From Verrucomicrobiales bacterium (lineage in GTDB: Bacteria > Verrucomicrobiota > Verrucomicrobiia > Limisphaerales > UBA11320), in NCBI GenBank assembly GCA_016793885.1, contig JAEUHE010000197.1:1-64000 (forward strand): DNA of 64,000 nucleotides, given 5' to 3'. The notes beneath the pieces were generated by a model. The model was not told the DNA's origin. It searched no databases and saw nothing but the letters and a program-made list of their open reading frames with translations. Shown here piece by piece: positions 8,512-15,957 of this stretch. How positions within the stretch are numbered: position 1 is the first letter of the stretch; every line of letters starts with the position of its first letter. The position numbers were made by a program, and so were the translations under genes.

Positions 8512-10240
8512 AAGGCTTTAAGAGGTACGCACGACGTTCGTCGGCGAACTTTTTGAGCCCTATGGTAGACCGTCCACCTGGTCCACCTGGTCCACCTGGT
8601 CCACCTGGTCCACCTGGTCCACCTGGGGGCCCTCCGGCTTCACCGGCGGTGTCGTCGGTGAGGCTCTTCTCAAAGGCTTCGGTGGAGTTGAGTTTGTGGG
8701 TGTCGGCATGGACCGCCTCAGCGATCTGAGCATGGTAACGTTCGGCGATCGGCCCGAGCTTTTTCCAGTCGAGCCACTCGGTGGCGATATCACGCACATA
8801 GCCGAGATACCGCTGGCGCAGAGCTGGAACGGCCAGCAGTTTGGAGGCGAGGGGCTTGGATGCGTCGCTGGCCGCCACCAATGGGTCGAGTTCCACTCCC
8901 CGGGGAGCGGGGGCGGTCGGTGCGGCGGGGGCCTGAGGCGTAGGCGCGGCACCGACGTCCGGAGCGTTGGGGGGGCGTTGCCCGCGCCCGCGCGGCCCCC
9001 GAGGCGATTCTGGACGCATGAACGTTTCATTCAGGTCATGAGGGATGAGGTGAAAGCGTCCGGTAAGGTCCTGATAGATGCTGTAGTCACTGGTCCGAAT
9101 CCAATAGCCGTCGTTGTTGACGAGTGCATTATCCAGGGCGAGGAATTTGAGCGCTCCCTCGATATCCAGCAGGGGTTCGAGTGCCTTTTCCAACTGGTCG
9201 GCGGGCGTCTCGTTGAGAACCTGACATAGACGGATTAAATCCTTCCATACCTTGGAATCCTCCTTCGTTTTTAGCGTGTAGATCTTGCGGTAGTCCTCGA
9301 TGTTGTCGCCGAGATAAGCCAGTCCACCCCGACCTGCCGGGCTGCCGGGAACTTTCCACCGGGCTCCCTTCGTGGTCTTGTAGGCATCGCGAATGAAATC
9401 TTTGTTGAACGGTTGCGCATTCACGTAAACGCCCCAGGATTCGCCGTTGATCACCACTTCGACAAAGTTGACCTTGGGTGCGGGAATGTATGCGCGGGAG
9501 ATCTCGCTCGCCAAGGCGGTGCGCAGGAAGCTGGGATCGCTGTGAGAGTTCAAGAATTCCAGAGTGCGATAGTTGCCGATGCGTTGATCTTCTTTCACGT
9601 AGTCGAAGGAAAGATTCAGAGATTTCTTCCGTCCTTCGCCTACCATCATGAAGGAGGACATTCCGCGGAAGTGAACCCCCACGTCCGGGTAGACCTTGCC
9701 GTCCACGGTCACTTTGGCGATCAGCTCGACATCGGTGTTCTTGAACGCGGTCATCTGCTTTTCCCAATCGGCGTCTTCGAACTCGAGAAAGAAAGTTCGA
9801 AATGCGGCGGGATCATAGATATCGGCGGCGGGATAGGTTTTGACATCGCTAGGCTTCAGGGCGCGTCCTTTCGTTACGGGCGTCTGCTCCCGCTGAGGGC
9901 CGCCGCGAGGCCCCCGAGGACCTCGACGACCGCGACCGGCCGCCTCCTCCTGTTTCAGGAACTCCATCGCGGCTTTCCGTTCCACGGAATTCAACCGCTT
10001 GTCACCGTCCTGATCAAAGCGTCCGACGAGCTTTTGTTCTTCTTGGGGTCCGCCGGGCGGTCCACCGGGTCCCCCTGGGCCTCCAAAGCCGCCTGGCCCG
10101 GGAGGTTCGTCCCGTCCGGGTCCCTGCGGTGGTCGATCGGCATCGCGGGCCGGTTGGGCATGCGGACGCATCGCACTGAGGCTGAGCCAGCAGAGGGCGA
10201 GCGGTAGAAACCAAGTGGTGGAGAGGAATCGATTTTTCAT
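8510..10240 (-). CDS. CotH-kinase-family exported protein with collagen-like Gly-Gly-Pro tracts
   Basis: 576 residues. A signal peptide (to about residue 29) precedes a Gly/Pro-rich tract, an EF-hand-like loop (FDQDGDKRLNSVE, about residues 75-87) and an Arg/Gly/Pro stretch. The CotH domain (about 140-440) shows GVHFRGMSS, KKSLNLSFDY, LEFLNSHSDPSFLR, a GESWGVYVN strand and the acidic LIPHDLNETF motif. CotH proteins are atypical kinases; in Bacillus CotH phosphorylates spore-coat proteins. A second Gly-Gly-Pro tract near the C-terminus is encoded by six tandem 9-mers (8572-8625). The start is upstream of a CTTAAT repeat site at 10317-10333, shared with the divergent response regulator, which suggests control by that regulator. 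The substrate here is unknown. Confidence 0.9.
   Translation of the reverse strand: MKNRFLSTTWFLPLALCWLSLSAMRPHAQPARDADRPPQGPGRDEPPGPGGFGGPGGPGGPPGGPQEEQKLVGRFDQDGDKRLNSVERKAAMEFLKQEEAAGRGRRGPRGPRGGPQREQTPVTKGRALKPSDVKTYPAADIYDPAAFRTFFLEFEDADWEKQMTAFKNTDVELIAKVTVDGKVYPDVGVHFRGMSSFMMVGEGRKKSLNLSFDYVKEDQRIGNYRTLEFLNSHSDPSFLRTALASEISRAYIPAPKVNFVEVVINGESWGVYVNAQPFNKDFIRDAYKTTKGARWKVPGSPAGRGGLAYLGDNIEDYRKIYTLKTKEDSKVWKDLIRLCQVLNETPADQLEKALEPLLDIEGALKFLALDNALVNNDGYWIRTSDYSIYQDLTGRFHLIPHDLNETFMRPESPRGPRGRGQRPPNAPDVGAAPTPQAPAAPTAPAPRGVELDPLVAASDASKPLASKLLAVPALRQRYLGYVRDIATEWLDWKKLGPIAERYHAQIAEAVHADTHKLNSTEAFEKSLTDDTAGEAGGPPGGPGGPGGPGGPGGPGGRSTIGLKKFADERRAYLLKP
8572..8625. repeat. Six tandem 9-mers encoding Gly-Gly-Pro
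   Basis: GTCCACCTG is repeated six times without change inside the CotH gene. On the minus strand it encodes a (Gly-Gly-Pro)n tract. The perfect copies imply recent slippage, so tract length is likely variable between strains. Confidence 0.9.
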
Positions 10241-10316
10241 CGGCGTTAGGTGATGTGGACGGGCTTCGATCCTACGAATCCCCGTCCTGATTGGCGAGCA
10301 CGATAGCCCTTCGACG

Positions 10317-10333
10317 ATTAAGGCTCGATTAAG
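10317..10333 (-). promoter_or_regulatory. Putative response-regulator box (CotH side)
   Basis: ATTAAG-N5-ATTAAG on the plus strand, that is CTTAAT-N5-CTTAAT reading toward the CotH gene, 76 bases from its start codon. It lies 22 bases from a second, oppositely oriented box that serves the regulator gene. Confidence 0.62.
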
Positions 10334-10355
10334 CGTGGAAAATCGCCATTGGGAT

Positions 10356-10372
10356 CTTAATGATGCCTTAAT
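10356..10372 (+). promoter_or_regulatory. Putative response-regulator box (regulator side, autoregulation)
   Basis: CTTAAT-N5-CTTAAT reading toward the OmpR-family regulator gene, 98 bases from its start codon. With the inverted box at 10317-10333 it makes a symmetric divergent control region between the CotH and regulator genes. Confidence 0.62.
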
Positions 10373-10470
10373 CAGCTGGGTGGCATAGTGTTCAGAGCGA
10401 TGGCGAGGTCGTTGAGCCGCCGTGTTTCGGGCCAGAGGACCAGGGCGTCGCCGAACCAGGAAACCATGGA

Positions 10471-11136
10471 ATGTCTATGAGAGTCTTAGTGGTCGAAGAT
10501 GAACCTCGGCTCCTGCACAACCTGAGCAAGGCGTTGCGTGAGGAAGGATATGCCGTCGACACGGCGGACAAGGGTGGGGACGGCTTGTTCAAGGCCGAGT
10601 CCTACGACTACGATGCGATTCTGTTGGACGTGATGCTGCCGGAACTAGACGGGTGGGAAATTCTTCAACGACTGCGCACGAAGAAGTCGACCCCGGTGTT
10701 GATGTTGACGGCTCGGGACTCGAGTCCGGATCGGGTTCGTGGTTTGGACACTGGAGCGGATGACTACTTGGTGAAGCCGTATGACTTGCCGGAGTTGCTG
10801 GCGCGGTTGCGCGCCTTGATACGACGCACTACGGGCCAGGCCTCGCCGGTCATTGAATTGGGGGACGTCCGGGTGGACACCCGCTCACGAGTCGTGACCC
10901 GTGCGGGAGAGACGATTTCCCTCACGGCGCGCGAGTATTCGATTCTGGAGTACCTGGCGCTGCATCGGGGCGAGGTGGTGACCCGGACAGCGCTCTATGA
11001 ACATTTGTTCGATGAGACCGATAATACCTTGTCGAATTTGGTCGATGTCCATGTGTTCAGCATTCGCAAAAAGCTGGGTCACGATTTGATTGCGACGCGT
11101 CGAGGGCAGGGGTATTGCATCGAGCTTTCACCGTGA
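10471..11136 (+). CDS. OmpR-family response regulator (QseB/PmrA/CusR-like)
   Basis: 221 residues. The receiver domain has the acidic pocket VEDEPRL, phospho-acceptor Asp in ILLDVMLPELDG, Thr in LTARD and Lys in YLVKPYDLPELLARLRAL. A winged-helix DNA-binding domain follows (LTAREYSILEYLALHRGEVVTR to ATRRGQGYCIEL). A start two codons later is equally possible. The stop codon overlaps the start of the cognate kinase gene. Regulators of this subgroup, such as PmrA, bind CTTAAT-N5-CTTAAT direct repeats, and exactly such repeats lie in front of this gene, the divergent CotH gene and the dioxygenase gene. That the protein binds them is inference. Confidence 0.95.
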   Translation: MSMRVLVVEDEPRLLHNLSKALREEGYAVDTADKGGDGLFKAESYDYDAILLDVMLPELDGWEILQRLRTKKSTPVLMLTARDSSPDRVRGLDTGADDYLVKPYDLPELLARLRALIRRTTGQASPVIELGDVRVDTRSRVVTRAGETISLTAREYSILEYLALHRGEVVTRTALYEHLFDETDNTLSNLVDVHVFSIRKKLGHDLIATRRGQGYCIELSP

Positions 11137-12671
11137 TGCGGCTGACTCACTCCATTCGCTGGCGGTTGCAGTTGTGGCTGGGCTTTTTGCTTATCCTCCT
11201 GTTGAGCGGCTTTGGAGTGACAGCCTATCAGCTGTATCGCAATCATCAACTGAGCCGGATTGACGAGGAATTGGAGCGTCAAGTGGCGCAGGTCAGCGCG
11301 GCGGTGAGGATTCGTCCGCCGTTTGAGGGGGGGCGCGGCCCCGGGGGAGGCGGCCCATTTTCGCGTGGTCCTCGGGGTCGGCCTGGGCCGGAGGACTCGG
11401 GTCCCGAGGGCAAACGTCCGCCGCATCCGGGACCGGGGGCGGAGCCGGGGGAGGGGCGTCTGCCCGGCATGTCCCGCGAGTTCAAGCCGTGGTTGCGTGA
11501 GATCCGGTTGTCTCCGGAGATTCTGGGCCAATTTGAGGTCGACCGAAGAGATCGGGCCTATTTTGCGATCTGGGCCCGCAATCAAAATTTGATGAAGGCT
11601 TCCACCAACGCGCCGCCTGAGCTCGAACTTCCGACGCCCGTCAACGACACCCGCACGCACATCCGTTCCCGGGGAGAAATACGCGAAGCCTATCATTTTA
11701 CCGAGATTGGGGAGTGTGTGCTGGTCGGGCGTTCGGTGGCGGAGGACCTGGATTCGATCCGCGCATTTGGCTGGTGGCTGGTGCTGGCGGGTGGAACGGT
11801 GCTGGGGATGGGACTGGGGGGAGGCTGGTGGCTGACGACGCGGGCGATCCGTCCCATCGAGGAAATCAGCGCCGCGGCGAGTCGTATCTCGGCGGGTAAT
11901 TTGTCGGAACGCATCTCCGGGGCGGGAGAAGGGAACGAGTTGGGGAGACTGGTATCCGTGCTCAACTCCACCTTTGCCCGGCTGGAGGCGTCGTTTTCGC
12001 GTCAGAGGCAATTCACCTCGGATGCCTCGCATGAGTTGCGGACACCCCTCGCGGTATTGATCTCGGAGGCGCAGACCACTCTCGCCCGCGAGCGCACCAC
12101 GGCCGAGTATAAGGAAACCGTGGAGAACTGTCTTGAGATCGCGCAGCAGCTGCGGCGGTTGACGGAGTCCTTGTTGAATTTGGCGCGTTCGGATGCGGGG
12201 CAGGATCAATTGGAGCGCGAGCCGGTGGACTTGCAGACTCCGGTGGAGGCTTGTGTGGATCGCGTGCGCGACCTGGCCTCGAGCCGGAGCGTATCCATTC
12301 AAACCGAGCTGCAACCGGCATGTGCGCTGGTGAATGGCGTCCAGATGGAACAGGTCATCCTGAATCTGCTTTCGAATGCGATTCAGTACAATAAGCCGGG
12401 CGGCGAGATACGGCTCAGAACCAGCATGGAGGGAGCGGAGGTGGTCCTGCACATCAGCGATTCCGGTTTGGGGATCAGCGCCGAGGATCTGCCGCATGTG
12501 TTTGAAAGGTTTTTTAGGGCCGATCGATCCCGATCTCGGGCGGACGGCCATTTCGGCCTGGGATTGGCGATCTGCCAGGCCATTGTGGAATCCCACGGCG
12601 GACGGATAAAGGTGACGAGCGAACTGGGGGTTGGAACCTGTTTCAGCGTGTATTTGCCGAGGGCGAAGTGA
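11136..12671 (+). CDS. Sensor histidine kinase with Gly/Pro-rich periplasmic segment
   Basis: 511 residues from the ATG at 11136, which overlaps the regulator stop by one base; GTG at 11133 is an alternative. Transmembrane helices lie near residues 11-31 and 200-222. A HAMP domain (TTRAIRPIEEISAAASRISAG) follows, then HisKA (SDASHELRTPLAVLISEAQ), N-box (ILNLLSNAIQYN), G1 (ISDSGLGIS), F-box (VFERFFRAD) and G2 (GLGLAICQAI). Unusually, the periplasmic domain opens with about 45 residues dominated by Gly, Pro and Arg (about residues 61-107), resembling the low-complexity tracts of the nearby CotH protein. It is the partner of the preceding regulator. The signal is unknown. Confidence 0.94.
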   Translation: MRLTHSIRWRLQLWLGFLLILLLSGFGVTAYQLYRNHQLSRIDEELERQVAQVSAAVRIRPPFEGGRGPGGGGPFSRGPRGRPGPEDSGPEGKRPPHPGPGAEPGEGRLPGMSREFKPWLREIRLSPEILGQFEVDRRDRAYFAIWARNQNLMKASTNAPPELELPTPVNDTRTHIRSRGEIREAYHFTEIGECVLVGRSVAEDLDSIRAFGWWLVLAGGTVLGMGLGGGWWLTTRAIRPIEEISAAASRISAGNLSERISGAGEGNELGRLVSVLNSTFARLEASFSRQRQFTSDASHELRTPLAVLISEAQTTLARERTTAEYKETVENCLEIAQQLRRLTESLLNLARSDAGQDQLEREPVDLQTPVEACVDRVRDLASSRSVSIQTELQPACALVNGVQMEQVILNLLSNAIQYNKPGGEIRLRTSMEGAEVVLHISDSGLGISAEDLPHVFERFFRADRSRSRADGHFGLGLAICQAIVESHGGRIKVTSELGVGTCFSVYLPRAK

Positions 12672-12841
12672 GGCATATCGGTGAGGGATTTCCGGCGGTA
12701 GAAACCGACACCTGAACCCTGTTCCCGAGCGATTCGCATTCGAAAACTCCAACCCATCACTCAGATCACGCCCCGATGCCAGGGTGCGACCTCTTCCCAC
12801 TGGACTGATCCAGGATTTTCTTTCAGGCTGCTCCAACAGCC

Positions 12842-14092
12842 ATGGCATTTTTTTCATCCGATGAACGGGTTGGGGATCGTCGCAGTTTCCTGCGGGCAGG
12901 CGCCGTTGCGGGGATAGCCGCGCTGACGGCGGGATCGGTGCCCTCGCTTCGGGCGGAGGAGGCGACGGAGTTACCTTTCGACAACGGGGAGCGGCCGCTG
13001 GTTCGATATCCGCAGAAGCGTCCGATGTTGCGGTTGACCAGTCGCCCGCCGCAGTTGGAAACTCCATTTAGCGTGTATGGCGAGGGAGTCCTCACTCCCA
13101 ACGACGCTTTCTTTGTGCGCTATCATTTGGCGCTCTCGCCCCCTCCTGAGGCGTCGTTGCGACCGGATGCCTTCCAGGTGACGGTTCAGGGCAAAGTCCA
13201 GCAGCCCTTGAAGCTGTCGGTCGCCGACCTGAAGTCTCAGTTTGACGCAGTAGAAGTAGTGGCGGTGAATCAGTGCTCGGGCAACAGCCGTGGGTTCTCA
13301 CAGCCGCGGGTCCCGGGGGGGCAGTCCGGAAATGGGGCCATGGGTAACGCCCGCTGGCGGGGCGTTCGGCTGAAGGACGTGCTCAACAAAGCTGGGTTAG
13401 CTGCCGGTGCGCGCCAAGTCACCTTTAACGGGCTCGACAAGCCCTTGCTGCCCCAGACGCCCGACTTTGTGAAGGCCTTGGATGTGGACCACGCGCTCGA
13501 TGGCGACGTGATGCTCGCCTACGAAATGAATGGCGAGGAGCTTCCCTGGCTGAACGGGTATCCTCTGCGGTTGGTGGTTCCCGGGCACTATGGAACCTAC
13601 TGGATCAAGCACCTTCATGAGATCACGGTGGTGGACGAGGTGTATGCCGGATATTGGATGAGCACGGCGTACCGAATCCCCGATAATGCCTGCGGCTGTC
13701 TTGAGCCGGGAACGGCTCCCACCAAAACGGTTCCGATCCAGCGGTTTAATGTGCGCTCATTCATCACGAGCCCGGCGGAAGGGAGTCGGGTTTCCTCCGG
13801 TGAGCCCGTGACGGTGCGTGGAATTGCGTTTGACGGCGGGTATGGCATCGCACAAGTGCTGGTGTCGGATGATGGCGGAACCACTTGGCGTCAGGCTGAT
13901 CTCGGCAAGGATCTCGGTAAATATTCCTTCCGCGAATGGAGCCTGCCATACGTGTCCAAGAGGAAAGGCACCGTGGAATTGCTGGTGAAAGCGACGAATC
14001 GCTTGGGACAGTCTCAGCCGATGGATCCGCTCTGGAATCCGGCGGGATACCTACGCAACGTGGTGGAGCGGGTCCGGTTGGAAGTACTTTAA
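12842..14092 (+). CDS. Sulfite oxidase-family molybdenum-cofactor enzyme, Tat-exported
   Basis: 416 residues. A twin-arginine signal (GDRRSFLRAGAVAGIAALTAG) precedes the Moco domain. The Moco-ligating Cys is in VVAVNQCSGNSRGF (about residue 144), followed by MGNARWRGVRLKDVL and LPWLNGYPLRLVVPGHYGTYWIKHL, all sulfite-oxidase/SorA hallmarks. The C-terminal 110 residues form the Ig-like dimerisation domain (SPAEGSRVSSGEPVTVRGIAFDGGYG). The next gene, 6 bases downstream, is a small c-type cytochrome, matching the SorA-SorB organisation of periplasmic sulfite dehydrogenases, in which electrons from sulfite pass to the cytochrome. Sulfite as substrate is inferred from family and context. Confidence 0.9.
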   Translation: MAFFSSDERVGDRRSFLRAGAVAGIAALTAGSVPSLRAEEATELPFDNGERPLVRYPQKRPMLRLTSRPPQLETPFSVYGEGVLTPNDAFFVRYHLALSPPPEASLRPDAFQVTVQGKVQQPLKLSVADLKSQFDAVEVVAVNQCSGNSRGFSQPRVPGGQSGNGAMGNARWRGVRLKDVLNKAGLAAGARQVTFNGLDKPLLPQTPDFVKALDVDHALDGDVMLAYEMNGEELPWLNGYPLRLVVPGHYGTYWIKHLHEITVVDEVYAGYWMSTAYRIPDNACGCLEPGTAPTKTVPIQRFNVRSFITSPAEGSRVSSGEPVTVRGIAFDGGYGIAQVLVSDDGGTTWRQADLGKDLGKYSFREWSLPYVSKRKGTVELLVKATNRLGQSQPMDPLWNPAGYLRNVVERVRLEVL

Positions 14093-14098
14093 CAGGGA

Positions 14099-14434
14099 AT
14101 GAGGATGAACACGAACTTTCGGCAGTTGGCGATGGCGGGAGTGGCGCTGGTGCTTTCGGGAGTGGCGGGAGTGGCGGCGGACGCCTGGCTCCTGCCGCCT
14201 GAGACGGCCAAGCTGAAGGCTGGGCCGGGAGTGGAACTGGCCACCACCCACTGTCTTCTGTGTCACTCGGCGGACTATGTCAGCACACAGCCTCGTCTGA
14301 CGCGTGCGGGCTGGGAGGCCTCGGTGAAGAAAATGAGAGAGAAATACGGCGCGCCGATCCCCGCCGGCCAGGTCACGAACCTCGTGGACTACCTCACCCA
14401 AGTTTACGGCAAACCAACTCCCTCAGGTAAGTGA
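14099..14434 (+). CDS. Small monohaem cytochrome c, SorB-like
   Basis: 111 residues with a signal peptide (cleavage near VAADA) and one haem-binding CLLCH motif around residue 52, followed by Leu/Trp/Tyr positions usual in sulfite dehydrogenase cytochrome subunits (TRAGWEASVKKMREKYGAPI, NLVDYLTQVYG). It starts 6 bases after the sulfite-oxidase-family gene, so the two are probably one operon, this protein accepting electrons from the molybdoenzyme. The axial Met ligand is probably the Met in the KKMREKYG stretch; this is not certain. An alternative start lies two codons downstream. Confidence 0.88.
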   Translation: MRMNTNFRQLAMAGVALVLSGVAGVAADAWLLPPETAKLKAGPGVELATTHCLLCHSADYVSTQPRLTRAGWEASVKKMREKYGAPIPAGQVTNLVDYLTQVYGKPTPSGK

Positions 14435-14483
14435 TTCGTTCTTCTACCGTGCGGGGGCGCAGATGGGCTGGCCGTGCCTTCGC

Positions 14484-15956
14484 TTAGCGGTTCCCGGCCT
14501 TGCTGGGAGTGGCGGTGGCGGACGTGGTGGCGAGCGGGGAGCCTCCCAGTGATTTGTAAACGCGAACGAGGCTCGTGGCGGTGAGTGTCTCGCTCGCGAC
14601 CAGCTGTTCCTGGAGGCTCAACAGCGTACGCTCGGCATCAAGCACCCCGAGGAAATCCGAAACCCCATCCCGATAGCGTTGGCGGGCGAGGGCCACAGCC
14701 TCGGCGGCCGCGCGTTCGGCTTCCCTCAGAAAGCCCAGGCGCTGGCGCTGTCCCGAAAAGCCAACTAAAGCGTTTTCCGTTTCCTCGAGGGCCAGGAGAA
14801 CCGTCTTTTCATAGGTGACGAGAGCCCCTTCAGCGCGAGAATTGGCCGCTTTGATGCGTTGGCGTACCCGACCAAGGTCCAGCGCGGCCCAGGATAGGTG
14901 AGGTCCAAAGCCCCAGGCATCGGTTCCCGCATCGCCGAATCCGGAGAACCGGTTAGCCTGGAGTCCGATGCTGCCGACGAAGGTGACACTCGGGAAAAGG
15001 TCTGCGGTTTCGACCCCGATGCGGGCGGTGGCCGCCGCCAGCGACCGTTCTGCCGACCGTAGATCCGGTCTTCGGCGGAGCAGATCGGCCGGAGATCCCA
15101 GGGGCACCTGGGTCGGGAGGGTAGGCAAGGGGGCAGTGGGGCGAAGTTGCTCCTTCAGGCCAGCCGGAGGAAGCCCGCACAGAACGGCCAGCCGATGTTT
15201 GGCTTGCTCGAGGTCGGAGTGCAGCGGAGCGATGGTGGCCAACGTGGCATTCAGGAGCGATCGCGCCCGAGCGACGTCCAGTTGGGTGCCCTGTCCGCCG
15301 TCGCGGAGCGCTTGCGCCAGGACCAGGATTTCGGTCTGGTTCGTGGCATTGCGCTCGGCCACGACCAGCTGATTTTGCAGGCCACGCAGATCCAAATAAT
15401 TGAGCGCGACCTCGGCCCGTACACTGATCAGCACATCGTCCCGAGAGGCTTCGACAGCTTCGATGGTGGCTCGGGCCGCCTCCACGTTGCGGCGGGATTT
15501 TCCCCACAAGTCCAATTCCCAGGTGGAGTCGAAACCGACTCGATACAGTTCGTTGTGTCGGCCGGAGCGATCGCGGTCCGACTGGGTGGCTCGGCTGGTT
15601 TGGGTGTTCTCGTAATAGTTTTGGCTTCGTATCGTGGGAGCGAAGTCAAAGCGTGCCTGGGTCCAGAGAGCCCGTGCCTCCTGAAGCCGCGATTGCGCGA
15701 TCCGAAGGTCGTGGTTGTTGGTGGCGGCGGAGTGGATCAGCGACTCCATGAGGGGATCGCCGAAGCCGCGCCACCATTCGGTTTCGGCCGGCGCGGAGGT
15801 GTCGCCGAGCGCGCCGGCTTGCTCGAACTGGGCTGGATGGAGGTTCGTCGGTTGACGGTAGCGGGGTCCGACGGCGCATCCCGTGGCAAGCAGCAGGGTT
15901 GAGGTGCAGCAGAGTATATCGATCAACCGGGAGAACTGGGTGTGAAAGCGGGTCAT
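14484..15956 (-). CDS. RND efflux outer membrane lipoprotein, NodT/OprM type
   Basis: 490 residues. A signal peptide ends in a lipobox (LLATGCAVGP, Cys near residue 27), so the mature protein is lipidated. Two OEP repeats follow, with family motifs TEWWRGFGDPLMESLIHSA, SRLQEARALW, GLQNQLVVAERN and RRPDLRSAERSLAAATARIGV. It is the outer-membrane channel of a tripartite pump; the inner-membrane RND protein starts upstream with only a 1-base gap, and the adaptor precedes that. All three are on the minus strand, divergent from a LysR-type regulator. The substrate is not inferable, though this architecture usually exports hydrophobic drugs or metabolites. Confidence 0.93.
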   Translation of the reverse strand: MTRFHTQFSRLIDILCCTSTLLLATGCAVGPRYRQPTNLHPAQFEQAGALGDTSAPAETEWWRGFGDPLMESLIHSAATNNHDLRIAQSRLQEARALWTQARFDFAPTIRSQNYYENTQTSRATQSDRDRSGRHNELYRVGFDSTWELDLWGKSRRNVEAARATIEAVEASRDDVLISVRAEVALNYLDLRGLQNQLVVAERNATNQTEILVLAQALRDGGQGTQLDVARARSLLNATLATIAPLHSDLEQAKHRLAVLCGLPPAGLKEQLRPTAPLPTLPTQVPLGSPADLLRRRPDLRSAERSLAAATARIGVETADLFPSVTFVGSIGLQANRFSGFGDAGTDAWGFGPHLSWAALDLGRVRQRIKAANSRAEGALVTYEKTVLLALEETENALVGFSGQRQRLGFLREAERAAAEAVALARQRYRDGVSDFLGVLDAERTLLSLQEQLVASETLTATSLVRVYKSLGGSPLATTSATATPSKAGNR

Positions 15957-15957
15957 A

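Noticed and set aside
11079-13067. Long open frame (662 codons) on the minus strand
   Set aside because: It runs antisense across the well-supported histidine kinase and into the sulfite oxidase gene; its residues are Arg/Pro/Gln-rich with no domain, as expected from high-GC antisense frames.
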